From assembly GCF_013032445.1 (NCBI RefSeq), contig NZ_WQCA01000001.1:248001-312000 (forward strand): a stretch of 64,000 nucleotides of DNA, written 5' to 3'. Position 1 is the first letter of the stretch. The number at the start of each line of letters is the position of its first letter. This DNA comes from Ruegeria arenilitoris. Its GTDB lineage: Bacteria > Pseudomonadota > Alphaproteobacteria > Rhodobacterales > Rhodobacteraceae. Shown here in pieces: positions 47,326-54,889 of this stretch. The position numbers and the translations under genes were made by a program. The notes beneath the pieces were generated by a model. It was given only the letters and a program-made list of their open reading frames with translations, was not told the origin of the DNA and did no database searches.

Positions 47326-48552
47326 ATGTCGTTCCTGGTCGTCACAATCCTAACCGCGGCGCTGACGGCGCTGATCCTGGGTCTTTCTTTGCTGCGCGGG
47401 CGTCAAACACGCGAACCTGCCGCCGCCTATGACCTTCGCGTCTACCGCGAGCAGTTGGCCGGCGTCGATAAGGATTTGGCGCGGGGTGTAATCGGCGAAG
47501 CTGACGCCGACCGGGTACGCACGGAAATCTCACGTCGCATTCTGGCCGCCGACGCTCAGATGCAGGCAGGGACGAAGCAGGCCGGGGCGCCGACGTGGGC
47601 CACCCTTGCCGCCTTTGCCGTTATAGCTGCTGTCGTAGTTGGAGGCGGTGCCGAAATGTACCGCCAGATGGGGGCCGCCGGGCTTCCGGATCAACCTCTG
47701 TCGAAGCGCAAGGAGCAGGCAGAGGTCCTGCGCGCTGAACGTCCCAGCCAGGCCGAGGCCGAAGCCGCCGCGCAACTCGCCGAGCTGCCGCAGCTGGATG
47801 AGAGTTATGCCAATCTTTTGGCGCAGTTGCGCGACACTGTTGCAGCGCGTCCCGATGATCTACAGGGTCATATACTGCTGGCGCAGCACGAGGCCAATGC
47901 GGGCAATTTCCCGGCTGCATACAAGGCGCAACAACGCGTAATCGAATTGTCTGGCGATGCAGCCCCGGCCGACGCCTATTCGCATCTGGCCGAGATGCTG
48001 ATCCTGTCTGCAGGCGGCTATGTCTCGCCCGAGGCGGAAGACGCCCTGAAACAAGCCTTGCAGCGCGACCCGCGCCACGGTCCGGCACAATACTATCTGG
48101 GTCAGATGATGGTTCAGATCGGGCGCCCCGACGTCGGATACCGCATCTGGATCGATGCCCTGCGCGATGCCCCGGCGGGGGCACCGTGGGCTGATGCCAT
48201 TCTCGCGCAGCTGGACGAGCTGGCCTTCCGTGCGGGCGTCTTCAACGCTCCGGACATTCCCGCCCCCGCTGCTACCGGCCCCAGTCAGGATGACGTAGAC
48301 GCCGCTGCCGCGCTGACCCCGGAAGAGCGGCAAGAGATGATCAAAGGCATGGTAAACCAACTGTCTGAACGTCTTGCCAGCGAAGGTGGCTCTCCCGAGG
48401 AGTGGGCGCGCCTGATCGCAGCCCTTGGCGTTCTGGGCGAGGGTCAACGCGCCATCGGTATCAAAAACGAGGCGATGGAAGTCTTTGCAGGCAATGCCGA
48501 GGCTATTGAACTGATCGACGCCGCTGCATTGCAGGCCGGGATCGCCCAATGA
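47326..48552 (+). CDS. ccmI: cytochrome c biogenesis protein CcmI
   Basis: The 408-residue protein has an N-terminal membrane helix (residues about 3-22), a cytoplasmic loop starting YDLRVYREQLAGVDKDLARG, a second membrane helix (near residues 88-105), and a C-terminal periplasmic TPR region. CcmI delivers apocytochrome c to the CcmFH haem ligation complex. GGAG precedes ATG 47326. It is far from ccmABCDG (12.4-15.2 kb), so the ccm genes are split in this genome. ruvX overlaps by four bases. Confidence 0.95.
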   Translation: MSFLVVTILTAALTALILGLSLLRGRQTREPAAAYDLRVYREQLAGVDKDLARGVIGEADADRVRTEISRRILAADAQMQAGTKQAGAPTWATLAAFAVIAAVVVGGGAEMYRQMGAAGLPDQPLSKRKEQAEVLRAERPSQAEAEAAAQLAELPQLDESYANLLAQLRDTVAARPDDLQGHILLAQHEANAGNFPAAYKAQQRVIELSGDAAPADAYSHLAEMLILSAGGYVSPEAEDALKQALQRDPRHGPAQYYLGQMMVQIGRPDVGYRIWIDALRDAPAGAPWADAILAQLDELAFRAGVFNAPDIPAPAATGPSQDDVDAAAALTPEERQEMIKGMVNQLSERLASEGGSPEEWARLIAALGVLGEGQRAIGIKNEAMEVFAGNAEAIELIDAAALQAGIAQ

Positions 48553-49013
48553 TCCACGACGCGTTTGAAGAGTTTGCAGCCGCGTTGCCGCCGATGACCG
48601 CGCTGATGGGGCTGGATTTGGGGGAAAAGACCATTGGTGTGGCCGTCTCGGACCGAATGCGCGGCGTGGCCAGCCCACTGGAAACCGTTCGGCGCAAGAA
48701 ATTCACGCTGGATTCCGCCCGCCTGCTTGAGATCATCGCCGACCGCGAGATTGGCGGCATTATCCTAGGCCTACCGAAAAACATGGACGGAACCGAAGGG
48801 CCCCGCTGTCAATCGACCCGCGCCTTTGCCCGCAACCTGTCCCGTCTGACCGAGGTTTCGATTGGCTTCTGGGACGAGCGACTCAGCACCGTTGCGGCCG
48901 AAAAGGCGCTTTTAGAGGCGGATACGACACGAAAACGTCGCGGAGAGGTTATCGATCACGTCGCTGCAGGCTATATTCTGCAAGGAGCGCTGGACAGGCT
49001 GCGCTTTCTGTAA
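48549..49013 (+). CDS. ruvX: Holliday junction resolvase-like RuvX/YqgF
   Basis: The 154-residue RNase H-fold protein has the first acidic motif GLDLGEKTIGVAVSD (residues 21-35), then LGLPKNMDGTEGPR and the late DERLSTVAAEKAL and DHVAAGYILQ blocks. YqgF family members process the 5' end of 16S rRNA precursor and can cut Holliday junctions. Its ATG overlaps the ccmI stop; a later in-frame ATG (residue 16) is also possible. Confidence 0.94.
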   Translation: MIHDAFEEFAAALPPMTALMGLDLGEKTIGVAVSDRMRGVASPLETVRRKKFTLDSARLLEIIADREIGGIILGLPKNMDGTEGPRCQSTRAFARNLSRLTEVSIGFWDERLSTVAAEKALLEADTTRKRRGEVIDHVAAGYILQGALDRLRFL

Positions 49014-49029
49014 CGGACGGAGTAAGCCG

Positions 49030-49263
49030 ATGACAAACATGGTTTGGAAAAGGAACGAGGTTGAAAGCCCGTGCGTCCAGATCTGTGTCGTGCATCCGAC
49101 GGAACGCATCTGCACCGGCTGCTATCGCACGATTGACGAGATCACACGCTGGTCAAAAATGGACAGCACCGAACGCGCCGGGATCATGGACGAATTGCCC
49201 TCGCGCAAGCCGCGTCTGGCCAAGCGCCGCGGTGGTCGTTCCGCGCGTGTGAACAACACATAA
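49030..49263 (+). CDS. DUF1289 family zinc-ribbon-like protein
   Basis: The 77-residue protein has the DUF1289 pattern SPCVQICxxxP then ICTGCYRT, four cysteines that may bind a metal, and W in ITRWSKM, followed by a basic tail. The family function is unknown. GGAG precedes the ATG. It follows ruvX by 16 bases and may be cotranscribed with it. The 248 bases downstream hold no gene I can support. Confidence 0.9.
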   Translation: MTNMVWKRNEVESPCVQICVVHPTERICTGCYRTIDEITRWSKMDSTERAGIMDELPSRKPRLAKRRGGRSARVNNT

Positions 49264-49511
49264 CCTGTTTCTCGATAATCACTTTGGACTGAACCTGCGC
49301 CGCTGCAGGCTGGTGTGAACTTCGAGGGGGTCAAGTTCGGACTCGTGTGGTGAGTGAGTGGCAGTCCATAGCGGCGCGCTTCAGAATATGTATTCTCCCG
49401 CAGTGGTACGACAGAAGAATAAAACCTGTGTAAATTTCTTGACCCAGCAGTCAAGAAAAACCAGAATTTTACATTTCATTACGTTGCGTCAACTTTGAAG
49501 GCTTACAGTTT

Positions 49512-50240
49512 TTAACCAGCTGCAAGCCACGCCTTGGCATTTTCGAAATCCTCTGAAGGAAAGAACTGGGTGCGGGTTCCCAGTATATGACTAGCCGCTT
49601 TTTGCGCGATATGCTGCCAGGTTTTGTCCCCCACGATGGCCGCACGGTTCAGCAACCCGGCGTGTTTGCGTACCAGTTGGAAATGCGATGCCAGCGCCGT
49701 AAGCCCCTGCCAACCATCAAATTCGCGCAGATCGACCAACAGTCGAAACCCGCTTTTGCCTACCAGAAGATTGTCCAGCTCCACCTCGGCCCGCGCATAT
49801 TCCTCGGGGTCCAGTTTGCCCAGCAGGCTGACCTGAACGCAGGGACTGCCCAGATCGATCACATGGATGGCGCCCAGAGATTCACGCATCCAGCGCCGCG
49901 CGGCCTCCAGTTCGGAGAGTTCGAAAACCTGCACCGGACATGGCAGAATCGGAGAGGCCAGACGGATACCGGTCTGCACCCAGCCCTGATCCGCGGCCAC
50001 GGCAATCCGGTCAAAGCCGCGCCAATGGCTGAGGCCCAGCTTGGTGTCCGCCCATGCCGCACCCATATCGTAGCCCTTGAATTCTGGCTGAACGACCGCA
50101 AGCAGGCGCACGGTGTCATGTTCGGCCAGTGCGGCCTCGATCGCCGGGACCAAAACTTCGCTGTAGTCCTTGCTGGTCACCTCGCCTGACAATTCGACTT
50201 CGAGCAGCGCGCCGTCGGAATTCCTGTGGACCGTAATCAT
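49512..50240 (-). CDS. tandem SpoIIAA-like (STAS-type) protein
   Basis: The 242-residue soluble protein consists of two SpoIIAA-like domains of about 120 residues. Both halves show the same pattern: an acidic early strand, VRLLAV or RLLVDL strand, then a WxGxxxLAxHFQ or GFDRIAVAADQGW region. The second half ends (TQFFPSEDFENAKAWL) like the first (VQVFELSELEAARRWM), so the gene arose by internal duplication. Single-domain relatives are often linked to stress or membrane proteins; no role is established. GGAGG lies eight bases before ATG 50240. Confidence 0.85.
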   Translation of the reverse strand: MITVHRNSDGALLEVELSGEVTSKDYSEVLVPAIEAALAEHDTVRLLAVVQPEFKGYDMGAAWADTKLGLSHWRGFDRIAVAADQGWVQTGIRLASPILPCPVQVFELSELEAARRWMRESLGAIHVIDLGSPCVQVSLLGKLDPEEYARAEVELDNLLVGKSGFRLLVDLREFDGWQGLTALASHFQLVRKHAGLLNRAAIVGDKTWQHIAQKAASHILGTRTQFFPSEDFENAKAWLAAG

Positions 50241-50275
50241 CGGACAAACCTCCAAACCTTAATAAGGACAGTACG

Positions 50276-51058
50276 TTAGGCGGTTTCGATCCATTCGGCT
50301 ACTCCCCTAGCGCATTCGGGGCGGAAATAGGCGATCATCCGTCCATCCGGCCCGGCAGAGGCATTGGCGCCCCAAGGCGCGACTCCATGCAGGCAGTGGC
50401 GATGCAGTAAATAAGCCTCGCCCGGTTTGGCGGGCAGTTCGATGCGCGGGCAAGTGTCGAACACCTCGCGGCGGGCGGCCTGATAAATATCCGTTACGTC
50501 GACCTGATGCAGGGCATCACGGGGATGACCCTCGAGCGCGCGTTCGAACGCGGCGCGCAGGATTTTGTGGCTACCTTCCCATAGCACCATCGGGGCGGCA
50601 TCCGCGCTGGCCTCGGTCAACGGAATACCCAATATCCAGGCATGAGGTTCATCCACCCGACGCCGCCTATCCGGCCCCATCGGCCGCAACCCGTCCACAT
50701 GCGCCGCGTCCCGTTTCAACCGATACCGCGCAGAACTGTCGCCTTCGCCCCGTCGCGGCTGCGGATAGCCAGGGTAGATGACCGAGACCTGCCCCTTGTG
50801 CAGCGGTAGCTCTCCGTATTGTTGGGTGACGAAATCCATGGCCTGCCCGGACAGCGCGCCTGACTGCCCGACCCGCCCTTGCGGGTCATTGTCCAAAGCG
50901 TCCACTCCGATGAACCACGTGCCTTCGCAGTCCAGCCATTCTGCATAGGCCGGGTCTGTGACCGACGTCCGTGCCGCGGGCAAGGCGTGCCCCACCCAAT
51001 CAGCCAGCTTCGGATCATAGGGGAACCTGACCCAGCCCTTGTTGTGAAAATTTCTCAC
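50276..51058 (-). CDS. phytanoyl-CoA dioxygenase-like Fe(II)/2-oxoglutarate oxygenase
   Basis: The 260-residue protein has the jelly-roll metal triad: H and D in AAHVDGL (residues about 120-126) and the distal His in HRHCLHGVAPW (about 220-230), followed by a possible 2-oxoglutarate-binding Arg in GRMIAYFRPE. It would hydroxylate a small molecule using O2 and 2-oxoglutarate; the substrate is unknown. Its GTG start overlaps the stop of the TSUP gene as GTGA, so the two are coupled and perhaps act on the same compound. Confidence 0.85.
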   Translation of the reverse strand: MRNFHNKGWVRFPYDPKLADWVGHALPAARTSVTDPAYAEWLDCEGTWFIGVDALDNDPQGRVGQSGALSGQAMDFVTQQYGELPLHKGQVSVIYPGYPQPRRGEGDSSARYRLKRDAAHVDGLRPMGPDRRRRVDEPHAWILGIPLTEASADAAPMVLWEGSHKILRAAFERALEGHPRDALHQVDVTDIYQAARREVFDTCPRIELPAKPGEAYLLHRHCLHGVAPWGANASAGPDGRMIAYFRPECARGVAEWIETA

Positions 51059-51879
51059 AGCCCCAGTGCTTTACGCAGCATGTTTAAAGCGACCAGTGTC
51101 AGGAAAACAGCAAAGACGCGCTTGAGCGGTTTAGGATCCATGGCGTGCGCCAGCTTCACGCCCCAAGGCGCGGTGATCATTGTCGTGGCGACGACGATGG
51201 CAAAGGCGACCAGATTTACCGCTCCGATGGTCAGCGGCGGGCGATGTTCCGGCGCGATATTCAGAAACAGAAAGCCCAGAACGGATGGAACAGCAATGAT
51301 CACACCAAACCCGGCTGCCGTAGCTACGGCGCGGTGAATGGGCGTGTTGAACAGACTCATCAGCGGCACACCGAAACTGCCGCCTCCGATCCCCATCAGC
51401 ACCGAGAGAAACCCCACGGACGGAGACAGCACCGCGCGACGGATGCCCTTAGGCATGGCATCGCCCAGCCGCCATTCCGACTTGCCCAGCCCAAGATATG
51501 CGCCGATGACCATCCCAAGCAGACCGAACAACGCCTGCAACGCCTCGGTTCTCAGCGCTGAGGCCGCCAGCACGCCCACAATTGCGCCCACGGCGATCCC
51601 CGGCCCCCAGCCACGCAGGATACCCCAATCCACGGCGCCCTTTTTGTTATGCGCCAGCACCGATCGCATCGAGGTCACGATGATTGTTGCCAAAGAGGTT
51701 GCCAAACACAACTGCATCAGTTGCGGGCCGCCATATCCGAGCGTCTGAAACGCATAAAAAAACGCGGGCACCAATACGATGCCCCCACCAACGCCCAGCA
51801 ATCCGGCCAGCACACCGGCCAGCGCCCCGATCACAAGCAAAAGGCCCAGCATCTGGGCCAGCAACATCGTCTCGGGCAT
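51055..51879 (-). CDS. TauE/SafE (TSUP) family transporter
   Basis: The 274-residue membrane protein has about eight hydrophobic segments and the doubled TSUP motif: AGLLGVGGGIVLVPAFFY near residue 25 and LMGIGGGSFGVPLM near residue 165. Family members move sulfite, sulfoacetate or other anions. It is a second, distinct TSUP gene in the window (the first is at 15679). A run of G precedes its ATG. It overlaps the downstream oxygenase gene by four bases. Confidence 0.93.
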   Translation of the reverse strand: MPETMLLAQMLGLLLVIGALAGVLAGLLGVGGGIVLVPAFFYAFQTLGYGGPQLMQLCLATSLATIIVTSMRSVLAHNKKGAVDWGILRGWGPGIAVGAIVGVLAASALRTEALQALFGLLGMVIGAYLGLGKSEWRLGDAMPKGIRRAVLSPSVGFLSVLMGIGGGSFGVPLMSLFNTPIHRAVATAAGFGVIIAVPSVLGFLFLNIAPEHRPPLTIGAVNLVAFAIVVATTMITAPWGVKLAHAMDPKPLKRVFAVFLTLVALNMLRKALGL

Positions 51880-51905
51880 CTTCCCCCCTACCGATCTTCG
51901 TTCGT

Positions 51906-52916
51906 TTAGGCCTCGGCCAGAGGCGCCACGCGCTCCAGCGCCTGCAGCATCACCTCGGGGCCCGCGCCCTCATGCACTGCGCCTTCGGACAGGGCCCTTC
52001 GCCAAGCCCGCGCACCGGGACGCCCGGCGAACAGACCCAGCATATGGCGGGTGATCTGGTGCAACCGCCCGCCTTCGACAAGGTGACGTTCGACATAGGG
52101 CACCATTTTGTGAACAACTTCAATCGGGTCTGTCGCCTGCCCTGTTGCGTAGATCAGCGGATCGGCCCCGGCCAGAATATCGGTCGGCTGGTGATAAGCC
52201 GCACGGCCGATCATGACGCCGTCCAACCCAGCGTCGAGATGCGCGCGCGCCTGATCCAACGACGTAATGCCACCGTTGATCGAGATATGCATTTCCGGAA
52301 ACGCAGCCTTCATTCGGTGCACCAGATCATAGTCCAGAGGCGGAATATCCCGGTTCTCTTTCGGGCTGAGACCCTGCAGCCAGGCCTTGCGCGCATGGAT
52401 CGTCACCCGCTCACACCCCGCAGTGCGGATCTGCTCCAGAAACGCAGGCAGTACCCCCTCTGGGTCTTGTTCATCAACGCCGATGCGGCACTTTACCGTC
52501 ACTTCGACATCAACCGCCTCACGCATGGCCGCAACACATTCGGCAACTCGGCTAGGTTCTTTCATCAGCACCGCCCCGAACGTGCCGGATTGAACCCGAT
52601 CCGAGGGGCAACCGCAGTTCAGGTTGATCTCATCATAGCCCGCATCTGCCCCGAACCGCGCCGCCTGCGCCAGTTCTTCCGGGTCAGAGCCGCCAAGCTG
52701 CAGCGCGACCGGGTGCTCTTGCGGGCTATAGTCCAACAGATGCATCGCCCCACCCCGCACCAAAGCCGGAGCCGTCACCATTTCGGTGTAGAGCAACGCC
52801 TGTCCGCTCAGGAGCCGGTGCACGTAGCGGCAGTGCCGATCGGTCCAATCCATCATCGGCGCGACAGATAAACGGGCCGATGATGAAATATTTGTTTTTG
52901 TTGGATTATTTATCAT
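51906..52916 (-). CDS. dusA: tRNA-dihydrouridine synthase A, with an island-derived N terminus
   Basis: The 336-residue flavoenzyme reduces U20/U20a of tRNA. Motifs: RLSVAPMMDWTDRHCRY at residues 15-31, NLNCGCPSDRVQSGTFGAVLM (20 or fewer residues shown as NLNCGCPSDRVQSG) with the catalytic Cys, the KCRIGVD and NGGI phosphate-binding loops. The first 12-14 residues (MINNPTKTNISS) are AT-rich and unlike usual Roseobacter DusA starts, while the DNA turns GC-rich from about 52866 leftwards. The recombinase gene at 53016 points away. dusA 5' ends are a known target for a family of tyrosine recombinases, so this N terminus was probably rebuilt by the inserted element. Confidence 0.93.
   Translation of the reverse strand: MINNPTKTNISSSARLSVAPMMDWTDRHCRYVHRLLSGQALLYTEMVTAPALVRGGAMHLLDYSPQEHPVALQLGGSDPEELAQAARFGADAGYDEINLNCGCPSDRVQSGTFGAVLMKEPSRVAECVAAMREAVDVEVTVKCRIGVDEQDPEGVLPAFLEQIRTAGCERVTIHARKAWLQGLSPKENRDIPPLDYDLVHRMKAAFPEMHISINGGITSLDQARAHLDAGLDGVMIGRAAYHQPTDILAGADPLIYATGQATDPIEVVHKMVPYVERHLVEGGRLHQITRHMLGLFAGRPGARAWRRALSEGAVHEGAGPEVMLQALERVAPLAEA
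52841..52916. other. probable attL region of the dusA-integrated island
   Basis: The composition of dusA changes sharply here: 52872-52916 (codons 1-15) is AT-rich, while the conserved VAPMMDWTD codons at 52841-52865 are GC-rich host sequence. Published dusA-integrated elements use a short core inside this conserved 5' segment. The right-hand copy must lie beyond 64000, so the exact core cannot be fixed. Confidence 0.55.
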
Positions 52917-52973
52917 ACTGACTTAACAACATTTCAGTCTATTCTGGCCCATTTACACTTATTTTGGCAGCTT

Positions 52974-53012
52974 GTATGACTCAGAGTCATACTAAGACCA
53001 ACGGAGTCATAC
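52974..53012. promoter_or_regulatory. three 9-bp sites around the integrase start
   Basis: GTATGACTC (52974-52982) and GAGTCATAC (52984-52992) form a perfect 19-bp palindrome with a central A. A third GAGTCATAC at 53004-53012 overlaps the GGAG ribosome-binding region of the integrase gene, 20 bases from the second. This suits a recombinase arm site or a repressor operator for the integrase. Confidence 0.65.
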
Positions 53013-53015
53013 GAC

Positions 53016-54107
53016 TTGGCAACGATCCGAGCACGCCCACTGAAAAGCGGCAAAACCAGCTACACAGCAATCATCACTCGCAAGATTGACGGTGAGAGGT
53101 ATCAGGAAACCAAGACCGATGCAAAGCAGAAGCTAGTGGCGGCTTGGGCAAAAAAACGCGAGGCCGAAATCGATGCAGATATTGCGGCAGGGAGAGAAGT
53201 TAAGAAGAGAAAAGACAAGATAGTTACTCTTGGAGACGCCATCGACAAATACATTGCGGAGTCAATGCGAGAAATCGGTAAGACTAAGGCGCAAGTACTA
53301 AGAACGATTAGGGAAGAATACGATATCTCAAATATGTCTTGTGACAAAATCCAGTCCCACCATATCGTCGCCTTCGTCAAAGAACTGCACAAGCGCCCCG
53401 GCCTGAATTCCCCGGCGACAGCGCTAAACTACCTTTCACACCTTTCAGGCGTCTTTTCGACTGCTCGCCCCCTTTGGGGCTATCCTTTGAATTCGCTGGC
53501 TATGCAGGACGCCCAAAAGGTGTGCTTGACCATGGGATTTGTCAGTAAACCTGAAGAACGGACACGCCGCCCCTCGCCAGAAGAACTGGACAAGCTCATG
53601 ACTCACTTTCAGCGGGCAACGGAGGCAGATTCCCGCACGATGCCCATGCACATCGTAACCGCGTTCGCGATTTTCAGCACTCGCCGCCAGGCCGAGATTT
53701 GCCGGATCACATGGAACGACTACGAACCTGAGCACAAGAGAGTCCTCGTTCGTAAGATGAAGAATCCGGGCGAGAAACGCGGATTGGATACATGGGTGGA
53801 GCTACCTGCCCCATGCCGCGCCATTATCGATGCCATGCCACGAGAACAGAACCGGATTTTTCCATTCAACTCGGACACGGTCAGTCGCCGGTTTACGGAG
53901 GCATGCAAGTTCCTCGGCATAGATGACCTACACTTTCATGACCTGCGCCACGAAGGTACTAGCCGTTTAGCTGAAATGGGGCTGACAGTGCCTCAACTCG
54001 CCGCTGTGACCGGACACAAGGCATGGAAGAGCCTTGAGCGTTACACGCATGTACGCCAGACCGGCGACAAGTACGAAAACTGGAAATGGATTGAAGCCGT
54101 AACGTAG
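53016..54107 (+). CDS. dusA-associated tyrosine recombinase (integrase)
   Basis: The 363-residue integrase has an N-terminal arm-binding-like region, a SAM-like core-binding domain (about 70-170), and the catalytic domain with R223/R224 (STRRQAEICRI), K247 (VRKMKN), H308-x2-R311 (HDLRHEGTSRL), H334 (TGHKAW) and the nucleophile Y343 (ERYTHV). The start is a TTG preceded by GGAG about ten bases upstream; no ATG fits. It sits head to head with dusA, 99 bases apart. Its closest relatives should be the DusA-associated integrases. Confidence 0.95.
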   Translation: MATIRARPLKSGKTSYTAIITRKIDGERYQETKTDAKQKLVAAWAKKREAEIDADIAAGREVKKRKDKIVTLGDAIDKYIAESMREIGKTKAQVLRTIREEYDISNMSCDKIQSHHIVAFVKELHKRPGLNSPATALNYLSHLSGVFSTARPLWGYPLNSLAMQDAQKVCLTMGFVSKPEERTRRPSPEELDKLMTHFQRATEADSRTMPMHIVTAFAIFSTRRQAEICRITWNDYEPEHKRVLVRKMKNPGEKRGLDTWVELPAPCRAIIDAMPREQNRIFPFNSDTVSRRFTEACKFLGIDDLHFHDLRHEGTSRLAEMGLTVPQLAAVTGHKAWKSLERYTHVRQTGDKYENWKWIEAVT

Positions 54108-54172
54108 CAGCGATCTATCGCCGGCAAAGAATGTACCGTGTGCAAAACGTTTTTACCTGCAAGCCTTCGTAA

Positions 54173-54187
54173 ATTGATGACATCAAT
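54173..54187. repeat. 15-bp palindrome between integrase and prtN-like gene
   Basis: ATTGATG-A-CATCAAT is a perfect inverted repeat (7-bp arms) that overlaps the stop codon of the PrtN-like gene in the convergent gap after the integrase. No T run follows, so it is not an obvious terminator. Confidence 0.4.
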
Positions 54188-54455
54188 CATGAAGCTTTTC
54201 CAACTCGCGGCGGGCTTGGTCTCGCCGTTCGTCATAGTAGGAAGCAAGGTCTCGAATATCGACCCCCTTGGCACTCTTCTGACTCGCCTCCATCTGAACC
54301 AACGGTAGTTTGATGTCACCATCCGCGATCTTGCGGAGAAAAATCCGGTGGGTCAGGTTGGGGAAAAAGTCCTTGCGAACCGTATCCGCCGGTATCATCG
54401 CTGCGCCCTCATATCTGGCCATCAATAGGAACTGTGTATTCAATATGCGCTCCAT
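54183..54455 (-). CDS. PrtN-like pyocin activator family protein
   Basis: The 90-residue protein fits the PrtN family: NTQFLLMARYEG near the start, an ADTVRKDFFPNLTHRIFLRK core, and the tail PLVQMEASQKSAKGVDIRDLASYYDERR. The fold is a winged helix-turn-helix-like DNA-binding domain. In Pseudomonas PrtN activates pyocin genes; in mobile elements of Rhodobacteraceae small PrtN relatives often lie beside an integrase. It could act as a transcriptional regulator or an excision factor of this island. Convergent with the integrase. Confidence 0.88.
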   Translation of the reverse strand: MERILNTQFLLMARYEGAAMIPADTVRKDFFPNLTHRIFLRKIADGDIKLPLVQMEASQKSAKGVDIRDLASYYDERRDQARRELEKLHD

Positions 54456-54577
54456 TTTCTTATTTTTGTTTGTCGCTGTAGGCAGCCACCGGCTCAGGTT
54501 CTGCTTCTGCTCGGGACATGTTCCAGAATCGCGTCAGTCGGCGTGCCTTGCTGGCTGAACTCCGAAACAACGAGGTC

Positions 54578-54889
54578 CTACCAAGTGACCCAAACGCGAT
54601 CCTTTAACCACGGTAGCTCTGTTAAATCATTATGTTTCAAATAGTTGCCGAACTCCTGATCATCTCCGCCGTTGATGGTGTGCAATAGGACGGCAATCGC
54701 TGCTACTCGATTTGGGCCGTCGAACTTGAAAGTTCCACCGATGTCGAAGCTATCCCTGCAATGCGAGTATACGAGCAAGTCTCTGGCAACAAATGATGAG
54801 CTGGACTGCTGTTTAGCGGTGTTCATCAAATGATCGAATGCTGCCCAAAGTTCTCTGCGACAAGGTTGTACCAAGTAGCTATCTTTCAT
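54578..54889 (-). CDS. hypothetical protein, island-specific
   Basis: A 103-residue frame with AAAGAG 12 bases before its ATG. The product is soluble, has a protein-like composition (YLVQPCRRELWAAFDHLM, then FKFDGPNRVAAIAVLLHTI), and three tryptophans near the end (LPWLKDRVWVTW). I recognise no family. It lies on the same strand as the PrtN-like gene, 122 bases upstream of it. Confidence 0.5.
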   Translation of the reverse strand: MKDSYLVQPCRRELWAAFDHLMNTAKQQSSSSFVARDLLVYSHCRDSFDIGGTFKFDGPNRVAAIAVLLHTINGGDDQEFGNYLKHNDLTELPWLKDRVWVTW

